Shown: piece by piece, positions 34,001 to 45,240 of the stretch
Numbering within the stretch: position 1 is the first letter of the stretch
Layout of the letters: each line of letters begins with the position of its first letter
Assembly (NCBI GenBank): GCA_047967505.1
Contig: CM106540.1
DNA from: Dipteris shenzhenensis
Taxonomy: Eukaryota; Polypodiophyta; Polypodiopsida; Gleicheniales
DNA length: 64,000 bases
Reading direction: 5' to 3' (one strand)
The notes under the pieces: model-generated
Databases searched by the model: none
Told to the model about the DNA's origin: nothing
The model's input: only the letters and a program-made list of their open reading frames with translations
Program-made: the position numbers and the translations under genes

Positions 34001-35209
34001 TACCACTGGCCAAAAACTGTAAGACGTGCTTTTGAGACCAAATGGGTTCACACCGTCCATACCCAATCCAAGTCTCAAGCTCCTAGGTTCTTCCTTGAAG
34101 CTTGGCCATGTGTCTTCAATATGCTTCCACGCAGGAGAGTCCGCGGGAGTTTTCCACTTGCCATCGGTTGATCGATGGGAGGAATGCCATGACATGAGCT
34201 CTGCAATAGATTTGCACTTGAACATATGTTGGATGCGAGGGATTATGGGAAAATGTCGCAATACCTTACGAGGCACGTCCAAGGTTTTGAGATCTGCTCT
34301 ATATCTTGCCTCTCCATAAGTAGGACACTCTCTTGCATCCTTATGTAGTCCACGAAACAAAACGCAATCGTTGACACATGCATGGATGCGCTTGTAATCT
34401 AATCCTCCAAGAGAGGTCACATGTTGCCTTGCCATATCTCTTGAGGTCGGTAATTTATTCTCCCTTGGAAGCATTTTACACAATAGCCTGCACGTGAAGA
34501 CCATAAATGAGGAAAAGCATTCGAGTAATTGACCCACTAGCATAATTCACCATGTTTGCAAAATCGACTTTAAAGCTTACTTGAGTAATGCATTCAAACT
34601 TGCATTGCTCCATCCATAGATGGTTTGCAAGTTTAGTAACTCAAGGGAGGCACGTAGAACAGAGAATGTGCACCCCTCAAATAGTGGAGTCGATGCTGCG
34701 GTAAAAAGATCATCCTGCTCCATGCTATTATCCCTCCCTTGATGGACATATAAATCCCGCACTATATCATCAAACACCTCCTCCTCCACGGCTTCATGAG
34801 GTAATGGTGGAGGGCTACTATCACCATCACTCCATGCATCCGTAACGGTCCCTCCTGAAGATCCCACCTCATATCGCCGACGCTTTGCCTCCTCACGACG
34901 GGCATAGGGTAACATGTGCGGGTGTGGCACTGCATCCTGTATCAAATTAAAACGGGATCATTACAACTCAAACATATGAACACCCATAGGTATCTCAATC
35001 AACCTTAACTTACAAATCCTTACCCTGTTTATGGTCACATCCCATTCTCCATACTTTGAGATATGATTGAGCGTAATCCTGCGTGCATGATACATGTTTC
35101 CTCGACATCGATCACACAGACATTTGATTTTTTGCTCCCACCACATTTCGCGATGGTGGATACGAAGGGATTCATCCTCACTGGAGCTGCTTGTTGAAGA
35201 TGGAGACAT
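30922..35209 (-). CDS. CACTA-1 transposase (TNP2-type), about eight exons
   Basis: Inferred exons: 35209-35024 (MSPSSTSSSSEDESL), 34936-34581, 34487-33748, 33660-33429, 33340-32950, 32857-32090, 32007-31668 and 31584-30922, each with GT-AG borders. Exon 3 holds the TNP2 core (CVNDCVLFRG, LGLGMDGVNPFG, VVLVNYNLPPSM, WTMHDFPGYGECSG). Exon 4 has SGYHACPVCG and exon 5 LLDPMHIFKNV with LKSHHWHKM. Exon 6 is DUF4218-like (HLIVHLVDEI, LERFMKTLKGFVR) and exon 7 DUF4216-like (YYGVIQDIIMLDFRR). Two defects are visible: TGA at 32731-32729 where ENAR-like context suggests CGA, and a one-base shift near 31725. The enzyme would cut at the element's ends. Full phase agreement of all joints was not checked. 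Confidence 0.85.
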
Positions 35210-35271
35210 CCTACAAACAAACAACCCACCAAATTTGCTCTTCTTCAAATGCTTAACTTAAAAACTCTGTG

Positions 35272-35456
35272 TTGCGTCTATCACCACGTCTATCGTCGCG
35301 TCTAATGTCGCATCTAACTGCGCGTCTAAATGCCCGTCTACTCTGTGTATTTAAACGTGCCTGTAGACGCGCTAATAGACGCGACTATAGACGCACTACT
35401 TAGTGTATTCAGACGCGACTATAGACGCGCTAATAGACGCGACTATACCCGCGACT
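35272..35456. promoter_or_regulatory. 12-bp repeat cluster in the divergent promoter of CACTA-1
   Basis: Six CGTCTA units at 12-base spacing (GTCTATCACCAC, GTCTATCGTCGC and so on) are followed by TAGACGCG units at 12-base spacing in the opposite orientation. It lies about 60 bases upstream of the transposase ATG and upstream of the likely start of the plus-strand gene. By analogy with En/Spm, these may be sites where the TNPA-like protein represses or activates both genes. Confidence 0.75.
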
Positions 35457-35876
35457 TTTAAACCTGCTTTTCGGCGCGCCGCTCGCTTTGCTTTTCTTTT
35501 GACTACTTAAACTTCACGAGCGGCTTTCTTCCTTCTTTATTAGCAGTTCTATAGATTCGAAGCTTAAGAGAGATCCTCCCATACACAGTTCCAAGCTTTC
35601 ACTCAAGACAAAGGGACCGTACCTACACAGCTTGCTTCCAAGCCTAAAGAAGAGGAGGAGTACGAACAAGGAGAAGAAACAAGTTTGGAAAAGAAAGATC
35701 CTTCCATACCTTTTTCCAAGTAAGTCCTTTTGAAGTTGTTCTTGCTTGCTCTTTCCAGTTTTGTACTTTTTTGCATCCACGAAACGCAGCATCTAGGTAT
35801 GAGCGACACGTTCTTTTGTCGGGCCAAACGTCCTTTTCGACTTTTGAGTATTCTCGACTGTCGGAGCGCATGTATA

Positions 35877-36200
35877 GAGGCGTCTGAGGGCGTGTCTAAA
35901 CACGCGTCTACAGGCACGTCTATATGCACGTCTGGCTTGCTACAGACACACACAGACGTGTATATAGACGCTCACATAGACGCTCTGTTAAACGGAGTTT
36001 TAAATGAATTGTTAGACGCGCTTTTAGACGCGCTGTTAGACGGATGTTTGGACGGACTGTTAGACGCGGTGGTAGACGCGCTTTTTAACGCACTGTTAGA
36101 CGGATTGATGGACGGACTGTTAGACGCGCTTTTACTTGAACTGTTAAACGCTCTGTTAGACGCGTTTATAGACGCGAAGATTAGACGGGTCTATAGACGT
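35877..36200. repeat. 12-bp tandem array, about 18 units, in a leader intron
   Basis: A few CGTCTA units (35877-35935), then an almost unbroken 12-base array from about 35951 with unit CTGTTAGACGCG and variants (GGACGGA, TAACGCA). Because 12 is a multiple of three, the array is open in the + frame and would read as a Leu-Leu-Asp-Ala/Gly tetrapeptide repeat. It lies between a GTAAGT donor at 35720 and a TTTTTTCCAG acceptor at 36280, so I take it as intronic DNA, not protein. Confidence 0.85.
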
Positions 36201-36286
36201 GCTCTGACAGAGCCTCTTTTTTTTTTTTTCCCCCTTTCTTCTCAGCTCCCAAAGTAATAGATTTGTTTATTTTTTTCCAGTTTAAC

Positions 36287-37746
36287 ATGTGGGGAGGAAG
36301 TGCTTCTAGCTCACCTGATCCGCGTGAATCGATATGGAAGGATTTATATAATATTTTAGGGCACCCTCCTAGTCCTGCGGAGTTATACGGGTACATGACG
36401 GGTACCCTTAACACTCCCCAAGAGTCGGCACTACAGACTCCGAGCCACCCCACACCGCCTGAGATCACCCCAGCGGAGTCCGCACAGCCGTCTTATGCCC
36501 CGTCTTATGCCCCTTCCCCTGTACCGTCTTATGCCCCTTCCCCCATGCCGTCTTATGTCCCTTCTACCATCCCGTCTTATGCCCCTTCCCCCATGCCTTC
36601 AGGAGGTCCTTCTGCCTCAGCGAGCCGTCGACGTACTCCCCAGCCATCGAGACTCGATTCTCCAGCTACGAGTGGTCAGCGTAGTCCCGAGCAGTCCCCA
36701 GCTACGAGTGGCCAGCGTACGAGCTCGACACGACAGGGTGGCGGGCGTAGTAGCAGGGAGAGCGGTGGTGGATGCATGGCACAGTGCTTTGGGCCATGTG
36801 GCGGTGAGGAGGATGATGATTCCGATGATTTAGACGTGCCTCTGGGTGATGGTACCATTTATTATGACATCACCCAGACAGGAGGCATCTTGATGGATGC
36901 GCGGGGGAAGGACATAATGGCCTTCATGCGCTCTATAATTGCTAACAATTACAGAAATTGCTTTATCCACTATAAAGACCACCCAAAGAGGTTGGCTGAT
37001 GAGACCCTCGCTACTGTTCGCTCTAGGTATCCTAACCCCCCTAATCGCCAGTTCACAGATAAATGGGGGAAGTCAAGGATTGTTACGATACTTAGCAATA
37101 AAAGATCTTCCCTTAAGAGACAGGCACTAGCGGAGCTTGCCAGACTTGAGGCAGGTCAACCTCCAAGGGGCCCGCCCCACACCGCTCAGAAGCATGAGTG
37201 GAAGAAGGCAATGAAGTCAGCGAGGGAGGAGCCCAGTCTGCAGCACGTGGAGGCACGGAGGATCCAGATGGAGGAGTATGGGAGCGCGCATTTTGGAGCA
37301 GGGGGTGTTGAATCATGGGAGGCCCAATTTGTAAGTATCGATCTCAAATTATATTGCTTATGTAGTTTATTAGGAGGTTGGTTGTTTCTTTGTACTAATC
37401 CCTCCACAAAGTGTATCGCGGTCATGCAGCTTGAGATCGTGGGCAGATACCCTACTCCAGTGGAGACAGCCTACCACCGCCACCATCGCAGAGGAGATAC
37501 ATGGAGGCACTTCTATGATGATGGGTTGATTACTGAGGAGCAGTATACCCGAGCTACTGGACAGGCCCCCCAGGTATTTGAAAGTAATTAAATAATGCCA
37601 AAATTATAAGTAAAGATTTGATTTTTCATACATTGATATATGTTGTCCTTTGTTTACAGGGCGCCCCTGCACAAGACGACGAGGAAGACGAGGAAGGAGG
37701 TGCAGAAGGGAGCGCAGAAGGGAGCGTGGAAGGCAGCGAGGATTAG
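36287..37746 (+). CDS. CACTA-1 second gene, TNPA-like DNA-binding protein
   Basis: Three coding exons, 36287-37330, 37430-37573 and 37660-37746, with phase-0 GT-AG joints, give 424 residues from ATG at 36287 (MWGGSASSSPD). Residues about 70-110 are a proline-rich repeat (SYAPSPMP units), followed by Ser/Arg-rich linkers and an acidic patch (GGEEDDDSDDLD). The conserved part (NCFIHYKDHPKRLADETLA, FTDKWGKSRIV, KHEWKKAMKSAREEP) and YPTPVETAYHRHHRRGD resemble plant transposase_24/TNPA-type proteins. The last exon is acidic (DDEEDEEGG). Expected role: binding the 12-bp subterminal repeats and pairing the ends. Family assignment rests on gene position and motif style; a decayed inverted relative is at 53738-54545. 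Confidence 0.8.
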
Positions 37747-38099
37747 TCGTAGAAGTAGTGCTACTATTCTTTTTTGTACTTAAAGCCATTGGCTTGGCTT
37801 CGTGCCTCTTGTATATAGACTCCTCTTATTTTTTGTACTTGAAGCCACATGACATGGCTTAGCTTCCTTATTTTTTGTACTTGGAGCCACATGACGTGGC
37901 TTAGCTTCGTGCTATATGTATATACAAGCACTTTTTGAGCTTTCAATTTTATTGCGTTTTGGAGTTGTAATATTTTATTTGGAATTGTAATTAAAATGCA
38001 GTTGGCTGTAAGAATTGAATTACAGAATGTGGATATGGGATTCTTGTAACTATATAGCATACACAACATACACAGTATTCTGTATTTAAAAAAAAAAAA

Positions 38100-38350
38100 A
38101 AAAAGGCGCGTCTATCAGTGCGTTTAAAAATGCGTTTATATTTGCGTTTGTCTGTTCAACTTGCGTCTCTACGTGCATCTATCAAAGCGTTTATATGCAC
38201 GTCTATTTACGCATGTATAAGCGTGTCTATATGCGTGTAAGTCTCATATATAGACGTGCAATTAGACGCGGGTCTCCTGATGCACAAATAGATGCACAAA
38301 TAGACGCGCCCGTAAGTTTTTTATTTAGTTCATGAAACGCGTCTATGCGC
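38100..38350. repeat. CACTA-1 right subterminal 12-bp repeat cluster
   Basis: CGTCTA/CGTTTA units in 12-base steps from 38103, then TAGACG units at about 38257-38310, then CGCGTCTATGCGC before the terminus. Confidence 0.88.
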
Positions 38351-38378
38351 GCGCCTATGGGTGCTTTGTCTTGTTGTG

Positions 38379-39180
38379 AAATTCTCAAGTTTTGTTTCTT
38401 TTATGTTAGTGGCTTCTTGCATGTTTTCTCATGATTTGTGGAATATTTACAATTGAATTGGACTTAAGGATTTCGTGTGCAATATATGAGCTAAAGTCAA
38501 TTTGGTTTACATGCTACTCATTGTTGTATATCTTTTATTATTAATTTTCATGTTTATGATGTGTCATATGTTCAATGTGTATATTATGGGTACTTCCATT
38601 ACAAAACATTCCACATGTATGTAATTGTTGCCATGTGATGACTACAATGAGTCCTAGCTTTTTAAAGCTCTACCCAACTTCTTTAACATAGTTGACTCCA
38701 AAGTTGCTATATGTTGATTTTTTAAATCAAAAATTTTAATAATAGTTATTATTAATTAAGTTAACTATTATTAATTCAATATAATTAATGATATTTTCAA
38801 TTAGATACAATTCTTACTCAAAAATTTCTTTATAAAACAAGACCAAATTGAAATGAATGAATTGACAAAATATGAAGAGGGGAGAGGAGAAGACTGGAGA
38901 TGAGGTTAGAGGGCACAGCTAAAGAGCACACCACAAATGACTAACTATACACTAGATTTAGTTGAAAATGTAGAATATATACAAACCCATTTAGGGTTAG
39001 GCTTAGGGCATCTAACCCTTTCCTTTATACCACTCTATTGGGTTAGTGCTATGCACATATGATAACATGATATTGAGTGTGATCTAGGGATTGACCCAGG
39101 AATTAAATCGATGGAAATTAATTCAGGAATTAAAACCTATTCAAACATTTTTTTTGAATAAAATTCTCTATAATTGAATT
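38379..39180. other. AT-rich flank, duplicated at 51177-51890
   Basis: Starts with the right AAA target copy. No gene. The same sequence without CACTA-1 follows 51176. Confidence 0.75.
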
Positions 39181-39950
39181 CGAATGATCAGTTGACTGGC
39201 TAATGCGATACCCAAGGGTAGTTTGGATAGTACCTTGAGGTACTTTGAGTTTCATAAGGTACTTCAAGGTTACAATATGGTACTTTTAGTTCAACATACC
39301 TTGGGATACTTGGACTTCTACAATGTACTTTAGATTGTATGTTGGTGTACTTTTATTCTATAAGGTACATCAAAAGGTACAATGTGGTACCTTGAAGAGA
39401 TACTAAGAGGTTATTTATAGATTACCATAAAGGACTTTTTCGGATACCACAAGGGAACTTTCAGGGTATCACAAGGGACTTTTTGGGGTACCATAAGGGA
39501 GTTTCTAGGGTACCGCGAGGAAATTTTTGGGTACCATAAGGGAGTTTCTAGGGTACCATGAGGGAATTTTTGAGATACCATAAGGAAATATTAAGGTACC
39601 ATAGGAACATTTGGGAGTACCACAAGGGACTCTTTGGGATACTCTACAATGTACCTTAGTCCTTGGATGGTATGTTGGGGCAGTTTGACTCTATAAAATT
39701 CTTTGTAAGGTACAATCAGGTACATTGAAGAGGTACCAAGAGGTGATTTATAGGTTGACACATGGGCCTTTCTAGGTACTATAAGATAACTTTTGGGGTA
39801 CCACAAGGGACTTTTGGAGTACCATAATGAATTTTTTAGGGTACCACAAGGGAATAGGGGACTTTTAGGGGTACCATAATATACTTTTTAGGGTCCCCCA
39901 AGGACTTTTTGTGATACCATAAGGGACCTTTTGGGGTACCATAAGGTACT
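39180..39950. repeat. Degenerate GGTACC minisatellite, main block
   Basis: Around 25 irregular units like GGGTACCATAAGGGACTTTT, with CTTTGAGTTT variants at the left side; continuous with the 10559-10700 motif. Confidence 0.85.
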
Positions 39951-40236
39951 TCAATTTGAATTGGAAGGTGCCCTACTTGAAAACATGTTTCAATGACATG
40001 ATATTGACTTTAGATATCTCGTATGCAATTAAGTAATAAATAATCAGCCTTTTCAAATTTTAGCAAGGTTTGATTATTGAGTGTGCATGCAAATAAGATT
40101 TGATTTAGAGTTCACATTATGTGAGAAGAATATAAATAATATTGCTACATTGTCACATGGCTTTGTAAACTCTGTTTTTATTTCCTACTTTATTTTGCAT
40201 TTGGTTTAAAATTTTATTAGTATAAATCAAAGAATT

Positions 40237-40283
40237 TTGTGTGTGTGTGTGTGTGTGTGTATGCACACATGCATGCATGTGAA

Positions 40284-40327
<44 letters not shown>
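40237..40327. repeat. Compound (TG)n-(GA)n microsatellite, copy 2
   Basis: Counterpart of 10975-11082 with shorter TG and GA runs. Confidence 0.95.
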
Positions 40328-40330
<3 letters not shown>

Positions 40331-40649
40331 ATGTCTAATAATATTTCTGAAATGATGTTTTCTTTTTCTTTCATGGATTTCCACATTACAATGAATTCCA
40401 TATATAAAGACCATCATCATTGAGGGACAAATTCTCCTCATGGAATTTATAGCAAATCATAACCATAAGACATGAATTTTGCTACAAACGATTACAAAAT
40501 CACATTGTAAAGAAAATAATATTGTCATATAAAAACCGTATAATGTCAAATAATAGATTTTATTTATTGAAATCTCAAGGAGAGATATAACCCATGCTCA
40601 CATCATCCACAAAGTCATGTATGAAATTGTGATCCACAAGACAGCCTGT

Positions 40650-41472
40650 TCAAATGTCTCTAATTTGGGGATCTGAATTATAAGTCTCAAATAAACCCAA
40701 CACATCATACAAATCCTTTGATATGTGTGTATTGCATAAGATGCATGCACTTCTTGCCTTCAAAGAATTTTCCAAGCATGCCAAATGATAGCTATGCTCA
40801 CACGAAAGTGTATACCATCCAGTGCTACTATCAAAAGGATCATGGCATATTGGACATATAGGACCATTTGGATTGATCACCAGTGCAATTGACAGATTTT
40901 ATGGTCTTCTTACTGCTAGTCCCACCATGTCATGATCAAAATAAAAAACACGACCCCCATTATCAACGTGTTGTAATGCAATCCTCACATATTCAGCAAC
41001 ACATGAAAAGCATTGTGCTATGAGTACTACTTGCTCTTTTAATTGTATTTCCAATCTTTGTACTTGAAAATATGTACTCTCTGTTGTTTTTAATTTTTGA
41101 ATTTCCTCTTGCAAGCATAAGTTTTGTTTTTGAAGATTTGCAATCTCATCATTCAATTGCACAATTATTTCTTGATGTACTCGATCCTTTTTTTTAGATT
41201 CATTAGCCACTTCATGGAGTGCATCACGCAACAAGATAGAAGGAAATGTAAGTGTTGTTGTATTTGGTGATGTTTGCATACTTGCACAATTTAACTCTTC
41301 ATCATCATTATGTTGTTCAACTGTGGCATTACATATCTCATCCTCCGATACATGCTCTATGTATGGTGTATCATGAGTTGTGTCTGTTGCATATATTCAA
41401 AGCAAAAAAAATTTAGAAATGAAATAAAACGTGAAAATGTAAAAGATTTCAAGTTAACTTGTCAAACTCACC
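40650..41472 (-). pseudogene. Coiled-coil/RING-H2 gene, copy 2
   Basis: The exon from 41383 downward encodes TTHDTPYIEHVSEDE, MQTSPNTTTLTFPSILLRD, the coiled coil and the RING. The RING segment differs from copy 1 by a single residue (Ser for Tyr after CLEN). The first TGA of copy 1 is CGA here, so this copy is open down to VRRP, where the shared TAA lies between coil and RING. Unless that stop is read through or spliced out, the RING is not made. The donor GTGAGT at about 41471 sits seven to eight bases from the CACTA terminus at 41479, so an upstream exon would be transposon sequence. Confidence 0.7.
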
Positions 41473-41571
41473 TACCCTCACTACTACACATGAGCCCTAT
41501 TCCAACATTTAAGTATCGACATTTAGCGTGCGTGGGGCACTAATCATCGATAATCAAAGCAGGATTCGTTA

Positions 41572-41705
41572 AGTGTCACTATATAGCAACTTTAGACAAG
41601 GGCCGCTATATAGCGATGTTTAAAGAGTGTTGCTATATAGCGACACTTATTAGACTTGTGAATGGTCCTTATATAGCGACACTGAGACAATTTCCTATAA
41701 CGACG
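41572..41705. repeat. CACTA-2 left subterminal palindromic repeats
   Basis: Four to five copies of (G)TCGCTATATAGCGA(C) variants, spaced roughly 35-45 bases. Confidence 0.85.
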
Positions 41706-43894
41706 TTTTACAGAGATTGGTTTTTTCCATACCGACCTTAAATGATAGTTTTTCCCAATGACAATTTTTTTTCCCTTTTCATACATGTTTGATCCTTTGA
41801 GAGAATAAAAGTACAAGAGCATGTACATCAACTTTGAAGCTCATATATTCATGTCCAAGTTTGAGATGAAAAAAATCAATGAAGAGCATTTACATCAACA
41901 GCATCCTGAGCCAAGTCTAACGCGCCAAACAAGTGATCATCTTCTTCAATAAAGTGTGGTGATTCTTGATGATCGTCATCTTCTTCCTCAATATCGTGAT
42001 CTCCCATCTTCCTCCCGTACGATGTCATTATGCACATCTTCCTCTTGGCTCAAATTATAATCTTCATCTTCTTAGCTAGATCCATCTGGATCAATTGGAT
42101 CTGGCATTAGTAGTGGCATCTCCATATCCACATCTCTATCTTCAAAAATTTGCTTACTTCGTGGTGCAACTTGGATCACGTACCACCATCTTGGATCAGA
42201 ATAATCCGGATGAAAAACCACCTATATTGAAGATGGGTGCCAACTCTCATCAATTATATATATGAAATTATGCTTAAGTACATGTATCAATGGATCTTTA
42301 AAAACGAAAGCTTTGATTAATAAAATCATTACTATGCACCTGCTCACGATGCTCAGGAAGAACAAAAGTATCACTTTCATCGGTCCAATGTTTGGTGGAG
42401 TCTATTGAAAAGAAACCGCTACTATCTTTTCTCATTGTCAAATGGGGACCATTGTGAATAGTTCTAAACCATTTTACATCAAGAATGAAAATACTAAATC
42501 GTCTGAAATCAATTTAATAGGTTTTGCATATGGTTCCACAATAATCCAACTTTGAGGAGAGAAGATTGGTATCCAAAGCACTTGCTTAGCTATCTTGTGT
42601 GAAGTTGGCCATGACTCCACAATCATACGTGACTCTCTTTGAATCGATGCGTTCCACGCAAAAATGTCATCCATATGACCATAATGCATTATACTTTTTG
42701 TACTGCAAAAGAGCATTATTAAAACAATGAAGATGCATCTATTTTATAGCGTATATTGCCACAAATAATTACTTAATTACGTCAAGAGGGAAGAAACTTA
42801 CATGCATCATATATCTAGATGATAACTCTTGATCGCGCTCAATTATTGTCTCTTCATTGCATTCGGCTTTACGTAGAGCCAGTTGTAGCCAATTAAGTGA
42901 CATGTGAGTGGGAAGAGGGCGAGATCCCATGGATATGGTTACGATCGCCTGTACATTACTCTGAATCTCTTCCTTGCAACTATTCTTTCTACTTTGGCCG
43001 CTTCATATCTCTTAATCCACTTCTGCATCTCCTTGCTATGGAGGATACAAAACTTATAGAATTTCTCCATTTGCTCTTCGCTCATCTTTCTTTCAATCTT
43101 TTTTCCTTGGGGAACCTCGCCAAGGATGTGATCATCATACTTGTTATGCCAATCCTGCAGCATATCGGGATCCGTGGATGCAAGAAACTTCGTGATATAT
43201 ACTAATGACTCTTGCACAAGCCATCCCTCTGCCATGCATGCTTCTGGTCTTGCTCTTTGTCTTACAAATCCCTTCAAAGTTTTCATAAACCGCTCAAGAA
43301 AAAACATCCATCGACTATGAACGGTACCTGCAATGGCCACCTCATCAACTTTGTGCTCAATCAAGTGTACTTGAGTTGTCATAATGCTCGAGGGAAAGTG
43401 CTTCTCAAGCAAGCATATGGCTTCAATGGATTCCACCCTAGCCTTCTCGATGCTCGATATGGAGATCTCTTTTAGAGATATCCACCTATTTCACATGCCC
43501 ATGTAAGATATATTCAGAATCAGACTACAGATTATTCAGCTCGAATTGAAGAAAATTCAATCAATGTGATTTGATAGTAAGCATACCTCACAATACCACT
43601 GATCTTGAATATATCATTTCTAACATCTTCTTGTAAGCACCCTTTTACGATAATTGGGAGGATGAACTATCAAAGCAACAAAGAAGTCATGTCAATAATA
43701 TAACATAATCATAATTACACTAACACATCATGGTTATCAGTACACTAATCCTATAGCTTAGAATACCCGTAAGACATTGAGCAAGCTTAGAATCCTATAG
43801 CCTGACATTGAGCAAGCATTTACAAACTCCTGCATTCTTTGAATTAGAGTGACAGAACTTTGTATCTGCTTGCTCAATGGTAGGTTATTGAAGC

Positions 43895-44212
43895 TTCATG
43901 TGAGGAAAAAGAGAGAAGGAAAGAGACGAGAAAAGAGAGGAAAAGAGAGGAGAAAAAAGCGAGAAAAAGAAAGGAGAAAAAGGAGAAAAGAGAGGAGAAA
44001 AAAGATAGAAAAAGAGAGGAGATAAGAGAGAAAAAGAGAGAAAGTTAAAAGAGAGAAAATGGGATAAAAGAGAGAAAAAAAGAGAAAAAAGTGAGGATAA
44101 AAGAGAGAAAAAGAGAGAAGGAAAGAGAGGAGAAAAGAGAGGAGAAAAAAGAGAGAAAAAGAGAGGAGATAAGAGAGAAAAAGAGAGGAGAAAAGAGAGG
44201 AAAAGAGACTAA
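43895..44212. repeat. Polypurine array of GAGAGGAGAAAA units
   Basis: About 315 bases of almost pure purine on the + strand, made of GAGAGAAAAAG, GAGGAGAAAAG and GATAAGAG variants. The flanking sequences CACTAATCCTATAGCTTAGAATACC and ACTAATCCTACTGCTTAGAATACC are near-copies, so a short direct repeat brackets it. Frames through it are low-complexity artefacts. Confidence 0.9.
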
Positions 44213-44624
44213 TCCTACTGCTTAGAATACCTATAAGACCTTGTGCCAATCATGGGACTTGAGCCCACTAAGCTTATTGTCCTTTGAAAATGCTCCTTTC
44301 AAGCAACGCATGTACCTTGTGGGTGTTTGAAAAGAGGCAATGTCCACCGTGACCGTTGCCTCCTCTCTCATGGAGAAGATCCATGTTGCTTTCGGGAGGA
44401 CAAATTTTCTCGAAGCATGCACTTGGGGCCATAAACGAGACATCCTATTCATAGCATGCAAGGATTCTCACACTCCTCTCGAGTGTTTGGAACCAAGTAT
44501 GCCCAAATAGTAGCCCCCACATTCTTGAAGATATGCATGGGATCCAAGAGATGATTGATTTGTAGCTGACCCTAATAAGGAAGCTCATGAAAGATGGATA
44601 GCCTCTTCATACCACAAGGAGGTT

Positions 44625-45240
44625 CCTCTTCATTCGCCCTCCAAGCCACTCACTTGCCTTCAAATATGGTGGTGGTGGATCAAGCTGACCTCCACGCGCA
44701 AGATGGTCCAGCAAAAGGTTTCGAGCATGACCTTCATAAACATTTTTCCTCATATGTTTGGAGTATTGTGCAAGCGATTTCAAATCTGGTCCACAAACAG
44801 GACAAGCATGGTACCCACTTGTAACAAGTCCTACACGCGTGCATGAATACATGTGTCAATATAAGACATGCATGCAAAAGAGAGTCATAAAAGCATAATC
44901 CTATATTATACATGTAAAGACACAACCACGTACCTCTTCATTCGCCCTCCAAGCCAGTCACTTGCCTTCAAATATGGTGGTGGTGGATCAAGCTGACCTC
45001 CACGCGCAAGATGGTCCAGCAAAAGGTTTCGAGCATGACCTTCATAAACATTTTTCCTCATATGTTTGGAGTATTGTGCAAGCGATTTCAAATCTGGTCC
45101 ACAAACAGGACAAGCATGGTACCCACTTGTAACAAGTCCTGCACGCATGCATGAATACATGTGTCAATATAAGACATGCATGCAAAAGAGAGTCATAAAA
45201 GCATAATCCTATATTATACATGTAAAGAGACAACCACGTA
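44625..45240. repeat. Tandem duplication of one transposase exon (308-bp period)
   Basis: 44625-44932 and 44933-45240 are near-identical direct copies, each containing an exon (SGYHACPVCG ... GGRMKR) plus its upstream intron. The copies differ by only a few bases, so the duplication is young relative to the decayed gene. Confidence 0.9.

Larger units (their letters stand above)
30780..38378. mobile_element. CACTA-1, complete En/Spm-like DNA transposon (7.6 kb)
   Basis: The left end starts CACAACACAAAGCAAC; the right end is the inverse of CACAACAAGACAAAGCACC. A 3-bp AAA target duplication flanks it, and the paralogous flank near 51176 is the uninterrupted site. Inside are two divergent genes: a TNP2/DUF4218/DUF4216-type transposase on the minus strand and a TNPA-like gene on the plus strand. 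Four clusters of 12-bp-period TAGACG/CGTCTA repeats lie at both ends, between the genes and in the leader intron of the plus-strand gene. Termini read CACAA rather than CACTA, a known variant in the superfamily. Confidence 0.92.
39845..42062. repeat. Segmental duplication, copy 2
   Basis: Same order and orientation as 10559-12892, with few substitutions and one deletion of about 75-80 bases near 41935. Confidence 0.85.

Noticed and set aside
35272-35456. CRISPR-like array
   Set aside because: 12-base units without spacers, in a eukaryotic transposon; not a CRISPR.
35730-36257. 175-codon frame with Leu-Leu-Asp-Ala/Gly repeats as a protein gene
   Set aside because: It follows from a 12-base tandem repeat and lies between good intron borders, so I treat it as DNA repeat, keeping only a note in the findings.
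43896-44249. 117-codon hydrophobic frame
   Set aside because: Same polypyrimidine artefact as at 55033.
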